Source of the DNA: Albimonas sp963977235
GTDB lineage: Bacteria > Pseudomonadota > Alphaproteobacteria > Rhodobacterales > Rhodobacteraceae
Length of the DNA stretch: 64,000 bases
Direction of reading: 5' to 3'
NCBI RefSeq assembly: GCF_963977235.1
Contig: NZ_CAXBOD010000005.1
Location: forward strand, 68,649-132,648
Shown: positions 55,822-63,676 of the stretch, piece by piece
How the letters are laid out: every line of letters begins with the position of its first letter
Position numbering within the stretch: the stretch's first letter is position 1
Made by a program: the position numbers and the translations under genes
Notes under the pieces: model-generated
Databases searched by the model: none
What the model was told of the DNA's origin: nothing
What the model saw: the letters and a program-made list of their open reading frames with translations, nothing else

Positions 55822-55846
55822 CCCGGTCCCTCGCATCGCGACCGGG
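55822..55846. terminator. Hairpin after IclR gene
   Basis: CCCGGTC (55822-55828) pairs with GACCGGG (55840-55846) across an 11-base loop, 15 bp after the IclR stop. No T-run follows. Confidence 0.4.
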
Positions 55847-56138
55847 GCCAGGCGCGACCAACCCACCGCCGACTTCGATGAGCCGAGGGCGGTTCCCTGC
55901 GCCGCGTCTGCGCGCCGCCCCCCTGCTCCATCCGCCGCCAGGCGTGGAACTGACGATGCCGACGACTCCGGATCGTCGGAGGGGAGTTTCAGCGCAGGCG
56001 GATGCGCCTTCGCCGCCCGATCCCGAGATCTGTTCATGGTTGGAGGCGCCGCCGTCCGGCTGACGCGAGCCCGAGCGAAGCGAGCGATCATTTCGGCGTG
56101 CTTGCCCCTTTCCTCCTTGCAGCCTCGGGCCCGCCCGA

Positions 56139-56154
56139 TTAGATGCACGGCTAA
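56139..56154. promoter_or_regulatory. Small dyad upstream of MarR gene
   Basis: TTAG-ATGCACGG-CTAA, an inverted 4-bp repeat with an 8-base spacer, lies 25-40 bp before the MarR start. It is a weak candidate for the autoregulatory MarR site. Confidence 0.3.
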
Positions 56155-56178
56155 CTTTTAGGGAGCTACTGAGTCGCT

Positions 56179-56625
56179 ATGACCGATCCCGCAGACGTGA
56201 GGGCCGTGCTCCTCCGCACCCTCGGCGCGGTGACGCGCAAGGCGCGCACGCTCTTCGACGCCCGCACCGGCGCCTATGACCTCACCGAGGCGCGGGCCCG
56301 GCTGCTGCTTCACCTGTCGCGGAGCGGGCCGCTGACGCAGGGCGAGCTGGCCGACGCGATGGAGGTGGAGCGGCCGACCATGGCGCGGCTGATCGACGGC
56401 ATGGAGGCGGGCGGCCTGGTGCGCCGGAAAGTCGTTCCCGGCGACCGGAGGCAGCGCCACATCGTGCTGACCCCGGCCGCGCAGGGCCAGGCCGAGGCGG
56501 TGCTCGCGCTCACCGAGCGGCTGTGCGCGGAGATCCTCGCGGACATCCCGGACGAGGACCTCGTCGTCACGCAGCGCGTGCTGTGCCGGATGCTCGAGAA
56601 CGTGGCGGCCGCGGCACGATCATGA
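56179..56625 (+). CDS. MarR-family transcriptional regulator
   Basis: 148 aa. Winged helix: LTEARARLLLHLSRSGPLTQGELADAMEVERPTMARLIDGMEAGGLVRRKVVPGDRRQRHIVLTPAAQ, a standard MarR core including the DxRxxxxxLT wing. The stop overlaps the MFS gene start (ATGA), so it is the first gene of an efflux operon and most likely its repressor, released by a toxic compound. Confidence 0.92.
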   Translation: MTDPADVRAVLLRTLGAVTRKARTLFDARTGAYDLTEARARLLLHLSRSGPLTQGELADAMEVERPTMARLIDGMEAGGLVRRKVVPGDRRQRHIVLTPAAQGQAEAVLALTERLCAEILADIPDEDLVVTQRVLCRMLENVAAAARS

Positions 56626-58415
56626 GCGAGGACGGCGAAACCCCGCGGCAGGCCCCCCGGCCGGCGCCGAGCGCGACGGCGGAGCCGCCGCGGCCAAGCG
56701 CGTCGCCCGCGCAAGACGGGGGAGCCGGGCAGCCGGACCCCGCGGACCGCGCGCCGGAGGCCGAGGCCCCCAGCGGGCTGACGATGCCCGCCTGGCGCGC
56801 CTGGGGCTATTTCGCGACCGCCGTCGTGCTCGCGCTGGCGCAGGGCTTCGGGCAATCCGTGATCTCGGCCAACGCCCAGCAGTTGCAGGGAAGCTTCGCC
56901 ACGACCCAGGCCGAGACCGCCTGGCTGACGGCGGCCTACATGGCCCCGAACGTCTCGCTCACGCTGGCGCTGATCAAGATCCGCGGCCAGTTCGGCATCC
57001 GCCGCTTCGCCGAGATCTCGATCCTCGGCTTCGTGCTGGCGGCGCTGCTGAACGTCTCGGCCGAGGGGTTCGGACCCCATCTCGCCGTGCGGTTCCTCTC
57101 GGGGGTCGCCGCCGCGCCGATGACCTCGCTCGCCTTCCTCTACATGCTCGAGCCGCTGCCGGATCATCGCAAGATGAACGTCGGCCTCTCGGCGGCGCTG
57201 ACCGTCATCTTCATGGGCTCCCCGGTCACGCGGCTGATCTCGCCGCACCTCCTCGACGTCGGCATGTGGGAGGCGCTGACCCGCATGGAGGCGGCGCTCG
57301 CCGCGATCGGGCTCGGGCTGATCTACCTCCTGCCGCTGAAGACCCCGCCGATGCCGATGCGCATCGAGGCGGGGGACGTGATCTCGTTCCTGTTCATCGC
57401 CGTCAGCTTCGGCTGCCTGGCGGTGGCGGCCGTCGTCGGCCCGATCTACTGGTGGACCGAGCGGGCCTGGCTGGGGCTGCTGATCGCGGGCGGAATCGGG
57501 GCCTTCGCGGTGGCGGCCTGCATCGAGCTCAACCGCGCGGAGCCGCTGCTCGACATCCGCTGGCTCGCCAGCCCCGCGATCCTGCACTTCACCGCCGCGA
57601 TCCTCCTGTTCCGGCTGGTGCTGAGCGAGCAGACCTCCGGCGCGGCCGGCCTGTTCCGGTCCCTGGGGCTTCTCAACGATCAGATGCAGGGCCTGTGGCT
57701 GGTCGTGCTGGGGGCGACGCTGCTGGGCGGCGCGATCTGCGCCGTGCTGCTGAAACCGGGGCGGGAGTTCCGCTTCCATGCCGTGGCGCTGGTTCTGCTG
57801 ATCGCGGGATCGCTGATGGACGCGCGCGCCACCGTGCAGACGGCGCCCGCGGACATGTATCTCTCGCAGGCGATGATCGGCCTCGCCGCGGCGCTGTTCC
57901 TGCCGCCGGCGCTGCTGTCGGGCCTGATGTCGGCGCTGGCGAAGGGGCCGAACTACATCCTGACCTTCGTGATCGTGTTCCTGACCACGCAGAAGCTCGG
58001 CGGCTTCTTTGGCGCCGCGCTGTTTTCCAGCTTCGTGCAGGTCCGGCAGCGCCTTCACGCCGAGCGCCTGTCCGAGGGGCTGGCCGGCGCCGACCCGCTG
58101 GTCGCGGAGCGTCTGGACGCCGTGCGGGCGGGGCTCTCGCCGCAGGTCGGCGACGCCGCGCTGGTCTCGGCCGAGGCCGTCTCCCGGCTCGCGGGGGAGG
58201 TCCAGTCCCAGGCGTCCGTCATGGCCTATGACGACGCCTTTCTGGCCACCGCCGCGGCGTCGGCCGTGGCGCTGGCGCTGATGCTGGGCCACGCGGCCCT
58301 GAAGACATGGCGGGACCGCGCCGCCGCCGCCGCCGCCGCCGCCCCGGCGCCGGCGAGCCTGGAGACGCAGGACCGCGCTCCGGCCGCCGCGCCGCCCCGC
58401 GCGCAGGCCGCCTAG
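56622..58415 (+). CDS. MFS efflux transporter, DHA2 (EmrB-like) family
   Basis: 597 aa with about 14 hydrophobic segments, as in 14-TM drug:H+ antiporters. A Pro/Ala-rich cytoplasmic tail of 50 residues precedes the first helix (WGYFATAVVLALAQGFGQSVI). TTQAETAWLTAAYMAPNVSLTLALIKIRGQFGIRRFAEISILGFVL resembles the EmrB motif region, although TAAYM and the Arg-rich loop are somewhat divergent. A poly-Ala run (GCC repeats) lies near the C-terminus. It works with the adjacent HlyD-type adaptor; no outer-membrane TolC-type gene is in the window. Confidence 0.88.
   Translation: MSEDGETPRQAPRPAPSATAEPPRPSASPAQDGGAGQPDPADRAPEAEAPSGLTMPAWRAWGYFATAVVLALAQGFGQSVISANAQQLQGSFATTQAETAWLTAAYMAPNVSLTLALIKIRGQFGIRRFAEISILGFVLAALLNVSAEGFGPHLAVRFLSGVAAAPMTSLAFLYMLEPLPDHRKMNVGLSAALTVIFMGSPVTRLISPHLLDVGMWEALTRMEAALAAIGLGLIYLLPLKTPPMPMRIEAGDVISFLFIAVSFGCLAVAAVVGPIYWWTERAWLGLLIAGGIGAFAVAACIELNRAEPLLDIRWLASPAILHFTAAILLFRLVLSEQTSGAAGLFRSLGLLNDQMQGLWLVVLGATLLGGAICAVLLKPGREFRFHAVALVLLIAGSLMDARATVQTAPADMYLSQAMIGLAAALFLPPALLSGLMSALAKGPNYILTFVIVFLTTQKLGGFFGAALFSSFVQVRQRLHAERLSEGLAGADPLVAERLDAVRAGLSPQVGDAALVSAEAVSRLAGEVQSQASVMAYDDAFLATAAASAVALALMLGHAALKTWRDRAAAAAAAAPAPASLETQDRAPAAAPPRAQAA
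58317..58343. repeat. GCC trinucleotide repeat
   Basis: About eight tandem GCC units encode a run of alanines near the C-terminus of the MFS transporter. Such tracts can change length by slippage; here each change would add or drop whole alanines. Confidence 0.7.
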
Positions 58416-58429
58416 CACCGAGGTTGCAG

Positions 58430-59485
58430 ATGCTTTCGAATATCACCCGCCATGTCGCGACCTTCCTCGCCGCCGCCGTGGGCCTGCTTGGCGTGGCGGG
58501 CGTGCTCTACGCCTGGGGCCTGCCGCCCTTCGAGCCCACGGCGCAGGCGACCGAGGACGCCTATGTCCGGGGCAAGGTGACCTTTCTCGCCCCGCAGGTG
58601 GCCGGAGAGGTGGTGGAGGTCGCGGCGGAGGATTTCGCCGAGGTCGAAGCGGGCGACCTGATCGTGCGCATCGACGACGCGACCTACGCCCAGCAGCTCG
58701 CGCAGGCCGAAGCCCAGCTCGACGCCGCGCGCGCCGATCTCGCGAGCGCCAGCCAGGAGCGCCTGTCGGCGGAGGCCAATGTCGAGGCCGCCGACGCCGG
58801 GGTCGCGTCCGCCCGGGCCGCGCTGGAGGTGGTGCGCGCCGAGCTCGACCGGGCGACCGAGCTGCGCAGCCGCGGCGTGGTCACCGAGCGCGAGGCGCAG
58901 GCCCGCCGGCTCGCCTTCGACCAGGCCGGCGCCACGTTGCGCCAGGCCGCGGCGCAGGCCGAGACCGCCCGGCAGGACGTGGACGCGGTCGCCGTCGAGC
59001 GCCGATCCCGCGCCGCCGCCGTCGAGGAGGCGGAGGCGGCGGTGGAGCTGGCCCGCATCGACCTCGCCCATACCCGCATCCGCGCGCCGGTCGCCGGCAA
59101 GCTCGGGGAGGTGTCGGCGCGGGTCGGTCAGTACGTGACGCCCGGCGCGCGGCTCGCCTCGCTGGTTCCGGCGCGCAAATGGATCGTCGCCAACTTCAAG
59201 GAGACCCAGCTGTCGGGCCTGCACGTGGGGGACCCGGTCCGCTTCACCGTCGACGCCCTGGGCGACGCGGAGCTCACCGGGCGCATCGAGGGCTTCTCTC
59301 CCGCCACCGGCTCGGAGTTCAGCGTGCTGGGACCCTCCAACGCCACCGGCAATTTCATCAAGATCGCGCAACGCCTGCCGGTGCGGATCGCGATCGACCC
59401 CGACCAGCGTCTCGCCGACCGCCTGGCGCCCGGCATGTCGGTCGTGGCCCGGGTGCAGACCGTCCCGAAGCCCGGGCGGCCCTGA
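58430..59485 (+). CDS. HlyD/EmrA-family membrane fusion protein
   Basis: 351 aa. One N-terminal membrane anchor (VATFLAAAVGLLGVAGVLYAWG) is followed by TEDAYVRGKVTFLAPQVAGEVVEVAAEDFAEVEAGDLIVRID (lipoyl half), a long Ala/Glu-rich coiled coil (residues about 85-205) and the second lipoyl/beta-barrel part (ARIDLAHTRIRAPVAGKLGEVSARVGQYV; WIVANFKETQLSGLHVGDPVRFTVDA). It bridges the inner-membrane MFS pump to an outer-membrane channel. It is 14 bp after the MFS gene. Confidence 0.92.
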   Translation: MLSNITRHVATFLAAAVGLLGVAGVLYAWGLPPFEPTAQATEDAYVRGKVTFLAPQVAGEVVEVAAEDFAEVEAGDLIVRIDDATYAQQLAQAEAQLDAARADLASASQERLSAEANVEAADAGVASARAALEVVRAELDRATELRSRGVVTEREAQARRLAFDQAGATLRQAAAQAETARQDVDAVAVERRSRAAAVEEAEAAVELARIDLAHTRIRAPVAGKLGEVSARVGQYVTPGARLASLVPARKWIVANFKETQLSGLHVGDPVRFTVDALGDAELTGRIEGFSPATGSEFSVLGPSNATGNFIKIAQRLPVRIAIDPDQRLADRLAPGMSVVARVQTVPKPGRP

Positions 59486-59496
59486 GCCTTGCAGGA

Positions 59497-59523
59497 GCGG
59501 CAGGCGATCGACCAGCCTGCCGC
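59497..59523. terminator. Hairpin between convergent efflux operon and monooxygenase gene
   Basis: GCGGCAGGC (59497-59505) pairs perfectly with GCCTGCCGC (59515-59523) across a 9-base loop, 11 bp after the HlyD stop. A terminator for the efflux operon is likely; T-run absent. Confidence 0.5.
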
Positions 59524-59710
59524 AGCGCGGCGGACGCGCCTGTGACCCTGTCCTGGCGACCGGTCCGACGTCACGACAGACCGCGTACGTCGATCCGTCG
59601 GAACAGCTTCGTGCCGCCCGATTACTTCCGGATCCTTGACGGACCGCGCGGCGTCCGGGGGATCTCGAAAGTCGCCGGCCGCCCGCCGGCTGTCCGCCGG
59701 GTCCCGTGGA

Positions 59711-61048
59711 TCAGCGCGTCGCGGCGGCGAGGCGCGGGTCGGGGCCGTATTGGTCGGGAACCCCGAGGTTCTCCCGCAACGTGGCGCCGATGTAGTCCTG
59801 CGGATAAAGCCCCCGGTCCCGCAGGAGAGGGACGACCTGATCGACGAAGGCGTCCACGCCGTCTTCGAAAACGTCGGGCAGGATCCAGAAACCGTCCGCT
59901 GCGCCGGCCTCGAACCACCTCTGCAGATGGTCGGCATGCACCTCGGGAGGCCCGACGGCGACGGGGTGATAGTCGATCACCCCATGGGCCAGGACATCGC
60001 GGGGGGACCAGCCCTGACGCGCCACCTCCAGCGCAATGCCCGCTCGCGGATCGCCGGAGGCGACGCGCGCCTTCGCCAGGTCTTCGGGCGTGAGGGGGAC
60101 GTCGATCCGTGCGGGATCGAGGCGCAGTCCGAGCATGGCGCCCAGGGCGGGAAGCCGCGCCTCGATGGCCCCGTCGGACAGGGCGATGCGCCGGTCCAGC
60201 CCCTCCCGGACCGTCGGCGCCACCGTGGTCATCAGGCCGACGAAGTACTTGATCTCGTCGGGATCCCGACCCGCGTCGCGGGCCGCGTTCCGCAGCATCT
60301 CGCGCTGCGCGCGTCCCTCCTCGATCGTCCAGACCTCGGCGATGAACCCGCTGGCATAGCGGCCAGCCAGCGCGAGCATGTGCGGGCTGGGAGCGCCGGA
60401 ACTGAAGATGACCGGCTGCCCCTGTTCCGACGGGGGGATCGGCAGGGGACCGCGCGATCCGACATGCTTGCCCCGAAGGTTGACCGGTTGCAGCTTGTCG
60501 GGGTCCAGATAGCGTCCCGTCTCGGCGTCCTTGATCCAGGCGTCGCGTCGCCAGCTGCCCCACAGGGCCTGCACGATCTGGATCGTCTCATGCGCCCGCT
60601 GGTAGCGGACGGTCCGCTCGGCCACTGGCATGCCGTAGTTCGCCGCCACGGCGGGATCGCTGGTCGTCACGGCGTTCCAGCCGACGCGGCCCCGGCTCAT
60701 CACGTCCAGCGCCTTGAACTGGCGGGCGGTGTTGAACGGCTCCTGGAACGACGTCGATCCGGTCGCGACGAGCCCGATGCGGCGCGTCGCCTGCGCGATC
60801 GCGGCGAGATGCAGCATCGGCTCCATGATGTTCTGGATGCCGCCCCGGTCCTCGCCGCCGCGCAGGATCGGAAAGTCGGGGGTGAACACGAACGAGAACC
60901 CGCCGCGTTCGGCGGCCTGGGCGTAGCGGACGTTGGCCTCCACGCGGGCGTAGTTCTCCGGATCGACGCCGGGGGCCCGCCACGATCCGGGCAACATGCC
61001 GTAGCCCGAGGTGAGGCCAATCCCGAGGATCATCTTCTTGTCGGTCAT
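59711..61048 (-). CDS. Flavin-dependent luciferase-like monooxygenase (NtaA/SnaA/DszA family)
   Basis: 445 aa bacterial-luciferase-type TIM barrel. N-terminal AWRAPG-like region reads GSWRAPGVDPENYARVEANVRYAQAAERGGFSFVFTPDFP; GRVGWNAVTTSDPAVAANYG and RYQRAHETIQIVQALWGSWRRDAWIKD are hallmarks of the NtaA/DszA branch, as are RGKHVGSRGPLPIPPSEQGQPVIFSSG and the end DYIGATLRENLGVPDQYG. The family uses FMNH2 and O2 on sulfones, chelators such as nitrilotriacetate, or other xenobiotics. It needs a flavin reductase, not seen nearby. ATG 61048 has GGAGA at good distance. Confidence 0.92.
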   Translation of the reverse strand: MTDKKMILGIGLTSGYGMLPGSWRAPGVDPENYARVEANVRYAQAAERGGFSFVFTPDFPILRGGEDRGGIQNIMEPMLHLAAIAQATRRIGLVATGSTSFQEPFNTARQFKALDVMSRGRVGWNAVTTSDPAVAANYGMPVAERTVRYQRAHETIQIVQALWGSWRRDAWIKDAETGRYLDPDKLQPVNLRGKHVGSRGPLPIPPSEQGQPVIFSSGAPSPHMLALAGRYASGFIAEVWTIEEGRAQREMLRNAARDAGRDPDEIKYFVGLMTTVAPTVREGLDRRIALSDGAIEARLPALGAMLGLRLDPARIDVPLTPEDLAKARVASGDPRAGIALEVARQGWSPRDVLAHGVIDYHPVAVGPPEVHADHLQRWFEAGAADGFWILPDVFEDGVDAFVDQVVPLLRDRGLYPQDYIGATLRENLGVPDQYGPDPRLAAATR

Positions 61049-61129
61049 GGTCGGTCTCCGGAGTCGACGTCCGCCTGCCTGGCAGGCGCGCACGCCGGGA
61101 TCCGTCTCCTGCAAGGGGGTCGCGGGGAC

Positions 61130-61155
61130 GGCGCCCTGCCGCGTGGCGGGGCGCC
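61130..61155. terminator. Hairpin between nitroreductase and monooxygenase genes
   Basis: 61130-61140 pairs with 61145-61155 across a GCGT loop (11 bp, one G-T pair). It lies downstream of the minus-strand nitroreductase and upstream of the minus-strand monooxygenase, so it may end the former transcript. Confidence 0.45.
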
Positions 61156-61222
61156 GCGTGGGATGGCTTCGGGCCGGATGCGCATGATCCCCGAGCGAAG
61201 CCGACGGGCCGAGAGCCGCAGC

Positions 61223-61949
61223 TCAGAACCCCTGGAACGTGACGAGATCCGAAAGCGGCGCCCGGTCGCGCCGGAAGCGGTTGACGGCCGCGTCGGGGTC
61301 GCGATGTCCGATCGCCAGTCCGCAGAACAGCAGCGTGTCCTCCGACAGCCCGAGATGGTCCTTGATCGTGCGGCCGTACATGCCGAGCGCCTCCAGCGGA
61401 CAGCTGTCGAGACCCTCGCCCCGCAGGGACAGCATGATCGTCTGCAGCCACATGCCCATGTCCGACCACTGCGCCTCCTTCATCCACTTGGGGAAGTGGC
61501 ACAGGAGCAGCACCGGCGCCGCGAAGGCTTCGGCATTGCGCCGGCCCCAGGCCTCACGCGCGTTCTTGTCGTCGCGCGAGATCTCGAGGGCGTCGTACAT
61601 CGCAGCGGCGAAGCCCGTGTACCGCCCCCGGTACCGCTCGACCCGAGACGGCGCCAGGAAGTCGTACTCGAGCGGATCGTCCGGCGCGCTCGCGGCCAGC
61701 CGGTCGGTCAGCGCCTTCAGGGGAGCGCCGGTGAGGAGGGTGGCTTCCCATGGCTGGAAGTTGCAGCCGGACGGCGCCCAGCGCGCCTGCTCCATCACGC
61801 GCGTCATCGTTTCGAGGGACACGGGGGGCATCGGTGAAGGCGCGGATCGAGCGCCGGCTGGCGATGGCTTCCGCGACGCTCATCGAGGGCGCCGGATCCG
61901 GGAGGTCGTCCGGCAGGAGGGAGGAGCGGGCGTGGGCGATTGACGTCAT
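61223..61949 (-). pseudogene. Nitroreductase family protein with +1 frameshift
   Basis: Two overlapping frames together give a full nitroreductase of about 240 aa. The N-terminal frame from ATG 61949 reads SMSVAEAIASRRSIRAFTDAP, with the FMN-binding RRSIR motif. After a run of six G (61823-61828 on the plus strand) the other frame continues VSLETMTRVMEQARWAPSGC and NFQPWEATLL. With five G the frame is continuous. The C-terminal half includes YGRTIKDHLGLSEDTLLFCG and AIGHRDPDAAVNRFRRDRAP. It is either recently mutated, phase-variable through the run, or a sequencing error. Divergent from the OhrR-like gene. Confidence 0.85.
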
Positions 61950-62133
61950 GGGTCTTTCCATCGGTTCCAGAAGGTCCGGCCGTCAGGCATCCTGAGGCCG
62001 GGACGTCGGGCTTTGCGGCTGGCGCGATCAGCCGTCATCGGTTCAGCCATTTGCGCATCGACCCGCCGACAGCCGGCAAGCGGTCCTGGCGACGTAGACG
62101 CGCAGAATCGGCCTTCCCTCCGCTGCGTCGAGA

Positions 62134-62155
62134 ATTATATAGTGCGCAAGATAAT
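62134..62155. promoter_or_regulatory. AT-rich dyad between nitroreductase and MarR/OhrR-like genes
   Basis: ATTAT...ATAAT forms the outer arms of a 22-bp element whose inner part reads ATAGTGCGCAAG. It is 20-40 bp before the regulator start and about 185 bp before the nitroreductase start. TATAGTGC plus CAA recurs in the element at 63090-63110. It is the likely site of the OhrR-like regulator. Confidence 0.5.
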
Positions 62156-62175
62156 CGAGCGCTAGGGGGTGGTCC

Positions 62176-62619
62176 ATGACGTCTTCGCCGACCGGGAAGA
62201 GGCGTGAACTCGACAAGCAGCTGTCCTTTGCGCTCTACGGCGCGGCGCACCGCGTCGCCCGGATGCACAAGCCCTTCCTCGAGCCCCTCGGCCTGACCTT
62301 TCCGCAGTATCTGGCGATGATCGCGCTGCTCGATGACGCGCCGATCGGGGTGGGGGAGCTGGGCGGCCGTCTCGGCATGGACACCGGCACCATCACTCCG
62401 CTGGTCAAGCGCCTCGAGGCCGCCGGCCTGGCGAGCCGCTCCAGGGACACCGTCGACGAGCGAAGGGTGCTCGTCGACCTGACCCCTGCCGGACGGGCAT
62501 CCGACGAGGCTGTCCGGGGTGTGGCCGGTCGGATCGTTTCGGCCTGCCGGTTGACCGACGCGGACGCGGAGGTGCTGCACGGCATGCTGCGCACGCTCGG
62601 GATGGGCGAGGACGGTTGA
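62176..62619 (+). CDS. MarR-family regulator, OhrR-like but lacking the peroxide-sensing residues
   Basis: 147 aa. The start ELDKQLSFALYGAAHRVARM and the stretch HKPFLEPLGLTFPQYLAMIA align with OhrR, as does GELGGRLGMDTGTITPLVKRLEAAGL and the wing DERRVLVDLTPAG. In OhrR the reactive Cys lies in QLCFALY; here it is Ser17. The two sensing tyrosines of Bacillus OhrR (Y29, Y40) correspond to His31 and Phe42. It should therefore bind DNA but not sense organic peroxides by thiol oxidation. It is divergent from a nitroreductase, a pairing common for quinone/nitroaromatic-responsive MarR proteins. Confidence 0.9.
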   Translation: MTSSPTGKRRELDKQLSFALYGAAHRVARMHKPFLEPLGLTFPQYLAMIALLDDAPIGVGELGGRLGMDTGTITPLVKRLEAAGLASRSRDTVDERRVLVDLTPAGRASDEAVRGVAGRIVSACRLTDADAEVLHGMLRTLGMGEDG

Positions 62620-62621
62620 CC

Positions 62622-63031
62622 AGCGTCCCCGGCCCGTCCGTCCCATTCTCGGCCGTCATCTCCTCGATTTGCAGCCAGGCGAGCGGCCGCGGCTTGTCCC
62701 GCGCGATCGCAAGCGCGTTGGGCGCCGCCGCCGCATCCCTCGCGCTTCCGTCCTGGAACCGGCCCCCCTGTCGCAGCGCGAACCGCCAGGTCAGCCCGTC
62801 GTCCGAGACCTTCCACCCAGCCGCGAGCCCGGGCGTCAGCCGGCCCTGCGCGTCGGCCTCGTCCAACGTCTCAGCGATGCACATGCGGGTGAGGAAGTCG
62901 TCCGAGGTCGAGGGCTCCGGCCCCTGACTCTCGAATTGCGCGGCGACGGTCAGGCGCCTCACCTCTTGCGCCTCGGCAAGCGCGAGCGGCGGCAGGACGA
63001 GCGCGGTGGCGAGCCCGGCGAATCTGCGCAC
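62622..63031 (-). pseudogene. Truncated ABC transporter binding protein (SBP_bac_5, peptide/nickel type)
   Basis: From GTG 63031 the frame encodes a signal peptide (RRFAGLATALVLPPLALA) and the N-terminal domain of a family-5 binding protein: PSTSDDFLTRMCIAETLDEA, then LTPGLAAGWKVSDDGLTWRFALRQGGRFQDGS. Similarity ends near LQIEEMTAENG, about 130 residues in; full proteins have around 500. The frame continues only as antisense of the OhrR-like gene. The 3' three-quarters are lost, so it is non-functional. Confidence 0.78.
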
Positions 63032-63089
63032 GGGAACGCTCCGTCCCGTCTTGGGGCGAGGGGGCCGCGGCCGGCGGCTGACTGTGATA

Positions 63090-63110
63090 TTGCATCATAT
63101 TATAGTGCAA
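63090..63110. promoter_or_regulatory. Palindromic operator candidate TTGCA-N11-TGCAA
   Basis: A perfect 5-bp inverted repeat with an 11-base AT-rich centre lies 60-80 bp upstream of the truncated binding-protein gene. The right half (TATAGTGCAA) resembles ATAGTGCGCAA before the OhrR-like gene. It may be a second site of that regulator. Confidence 0.45.
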
Positions 63111-63577
63111 CTTTCTATCGGGTCGCCGCGTCCCGATCACTTGGGCTCCATTTGCTCATCGGGAAGAAAGAGGAGCCAACCGCCAAGTCAAAGCACGTCA
63201 GATGCAGATGGGGATGGCGCCTCTTGAGAGCCGAATTCTGCCGCCGTGACGTTGCTCGGATGCTGACATCGGCAGCCGATCGATATCTACGACGCCACAG
63301 CATTCCTCTTCATTCGATCGCGTTTTTGATGAGGTCCAGCGCGCCGGCGCAGTGCGCTTCGCGGCGGCGAGCGCGCCTGGTCGCTGGAGGGGGCGCTTGG
63401 TTATCGCGAAGCCTGCCAGATGTCGCATGACCAAGGGTTCCGCCTGCAGTGCACCCGGGTGCAACAGAAAGATCCGGTTCGCCTCTTGAGCGCGGAGGAT
63501 GCTCTCCCATCTCGCTGAAACCACCCGCCTTCACGAGCAGCACGCGCGATCCGCACAGAGCAGCACAGAACGCCCCG

Positions 63578-63639
63578 CTCCTCATGGACCCTCCGGTCCG
63601 TGGGACGAGGGCATGCGTGCGCTCGCGTCCCATGAGGAG
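63578..63639. repeat. Nested inverted repeat before the ParB-like gene
   Basis: CTCCTCATGG (63578-63587) is perfectly complementary to CCATGAGGAG (63630-63639). Inside are GGACC/GGTCC (63586-63599) and TGGGACG / CGTCCCA arms. It lies 38 bp upstream of the ParB-like start and could be a leader structure or a mobile-element end. Confidence 0.45.
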
Positions 63640-63676
63640 CTTCCGGCCGCCTCGGCGGCCAACCTTGGAGGCCGTC

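Larger units (their letters stand above)
55808..56178. other. 371-bp gap between IclR gene and MarR efflux operon
   Basis: Only a hairpin at 55822-55846 and a small dyad before the MarR gene (56139-56154) were found. No gene is supported. Confidence 0.45.
63032..63676. other. 645-bp gene-poor region near right edge
   Basis: No gene is supported. It contains the operator-like repeat at 63090-63110, a 14-bp palindrome TGCACCCGGGTGCA at 63450-63463, and a nested inverted repeat at 63578-63639. GC content drops in 63080-63320 compared with the rest of the window, which fits transferred or decaying DNA. Confidence 0.45.

Noticed and set aside
62405..62621. Continuation of the truncated binding-protein frame through the OhrR-like gene
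   Set aside because: That part is the antisense of a well-supported MarR-family gene and has no binding-protein similarity.
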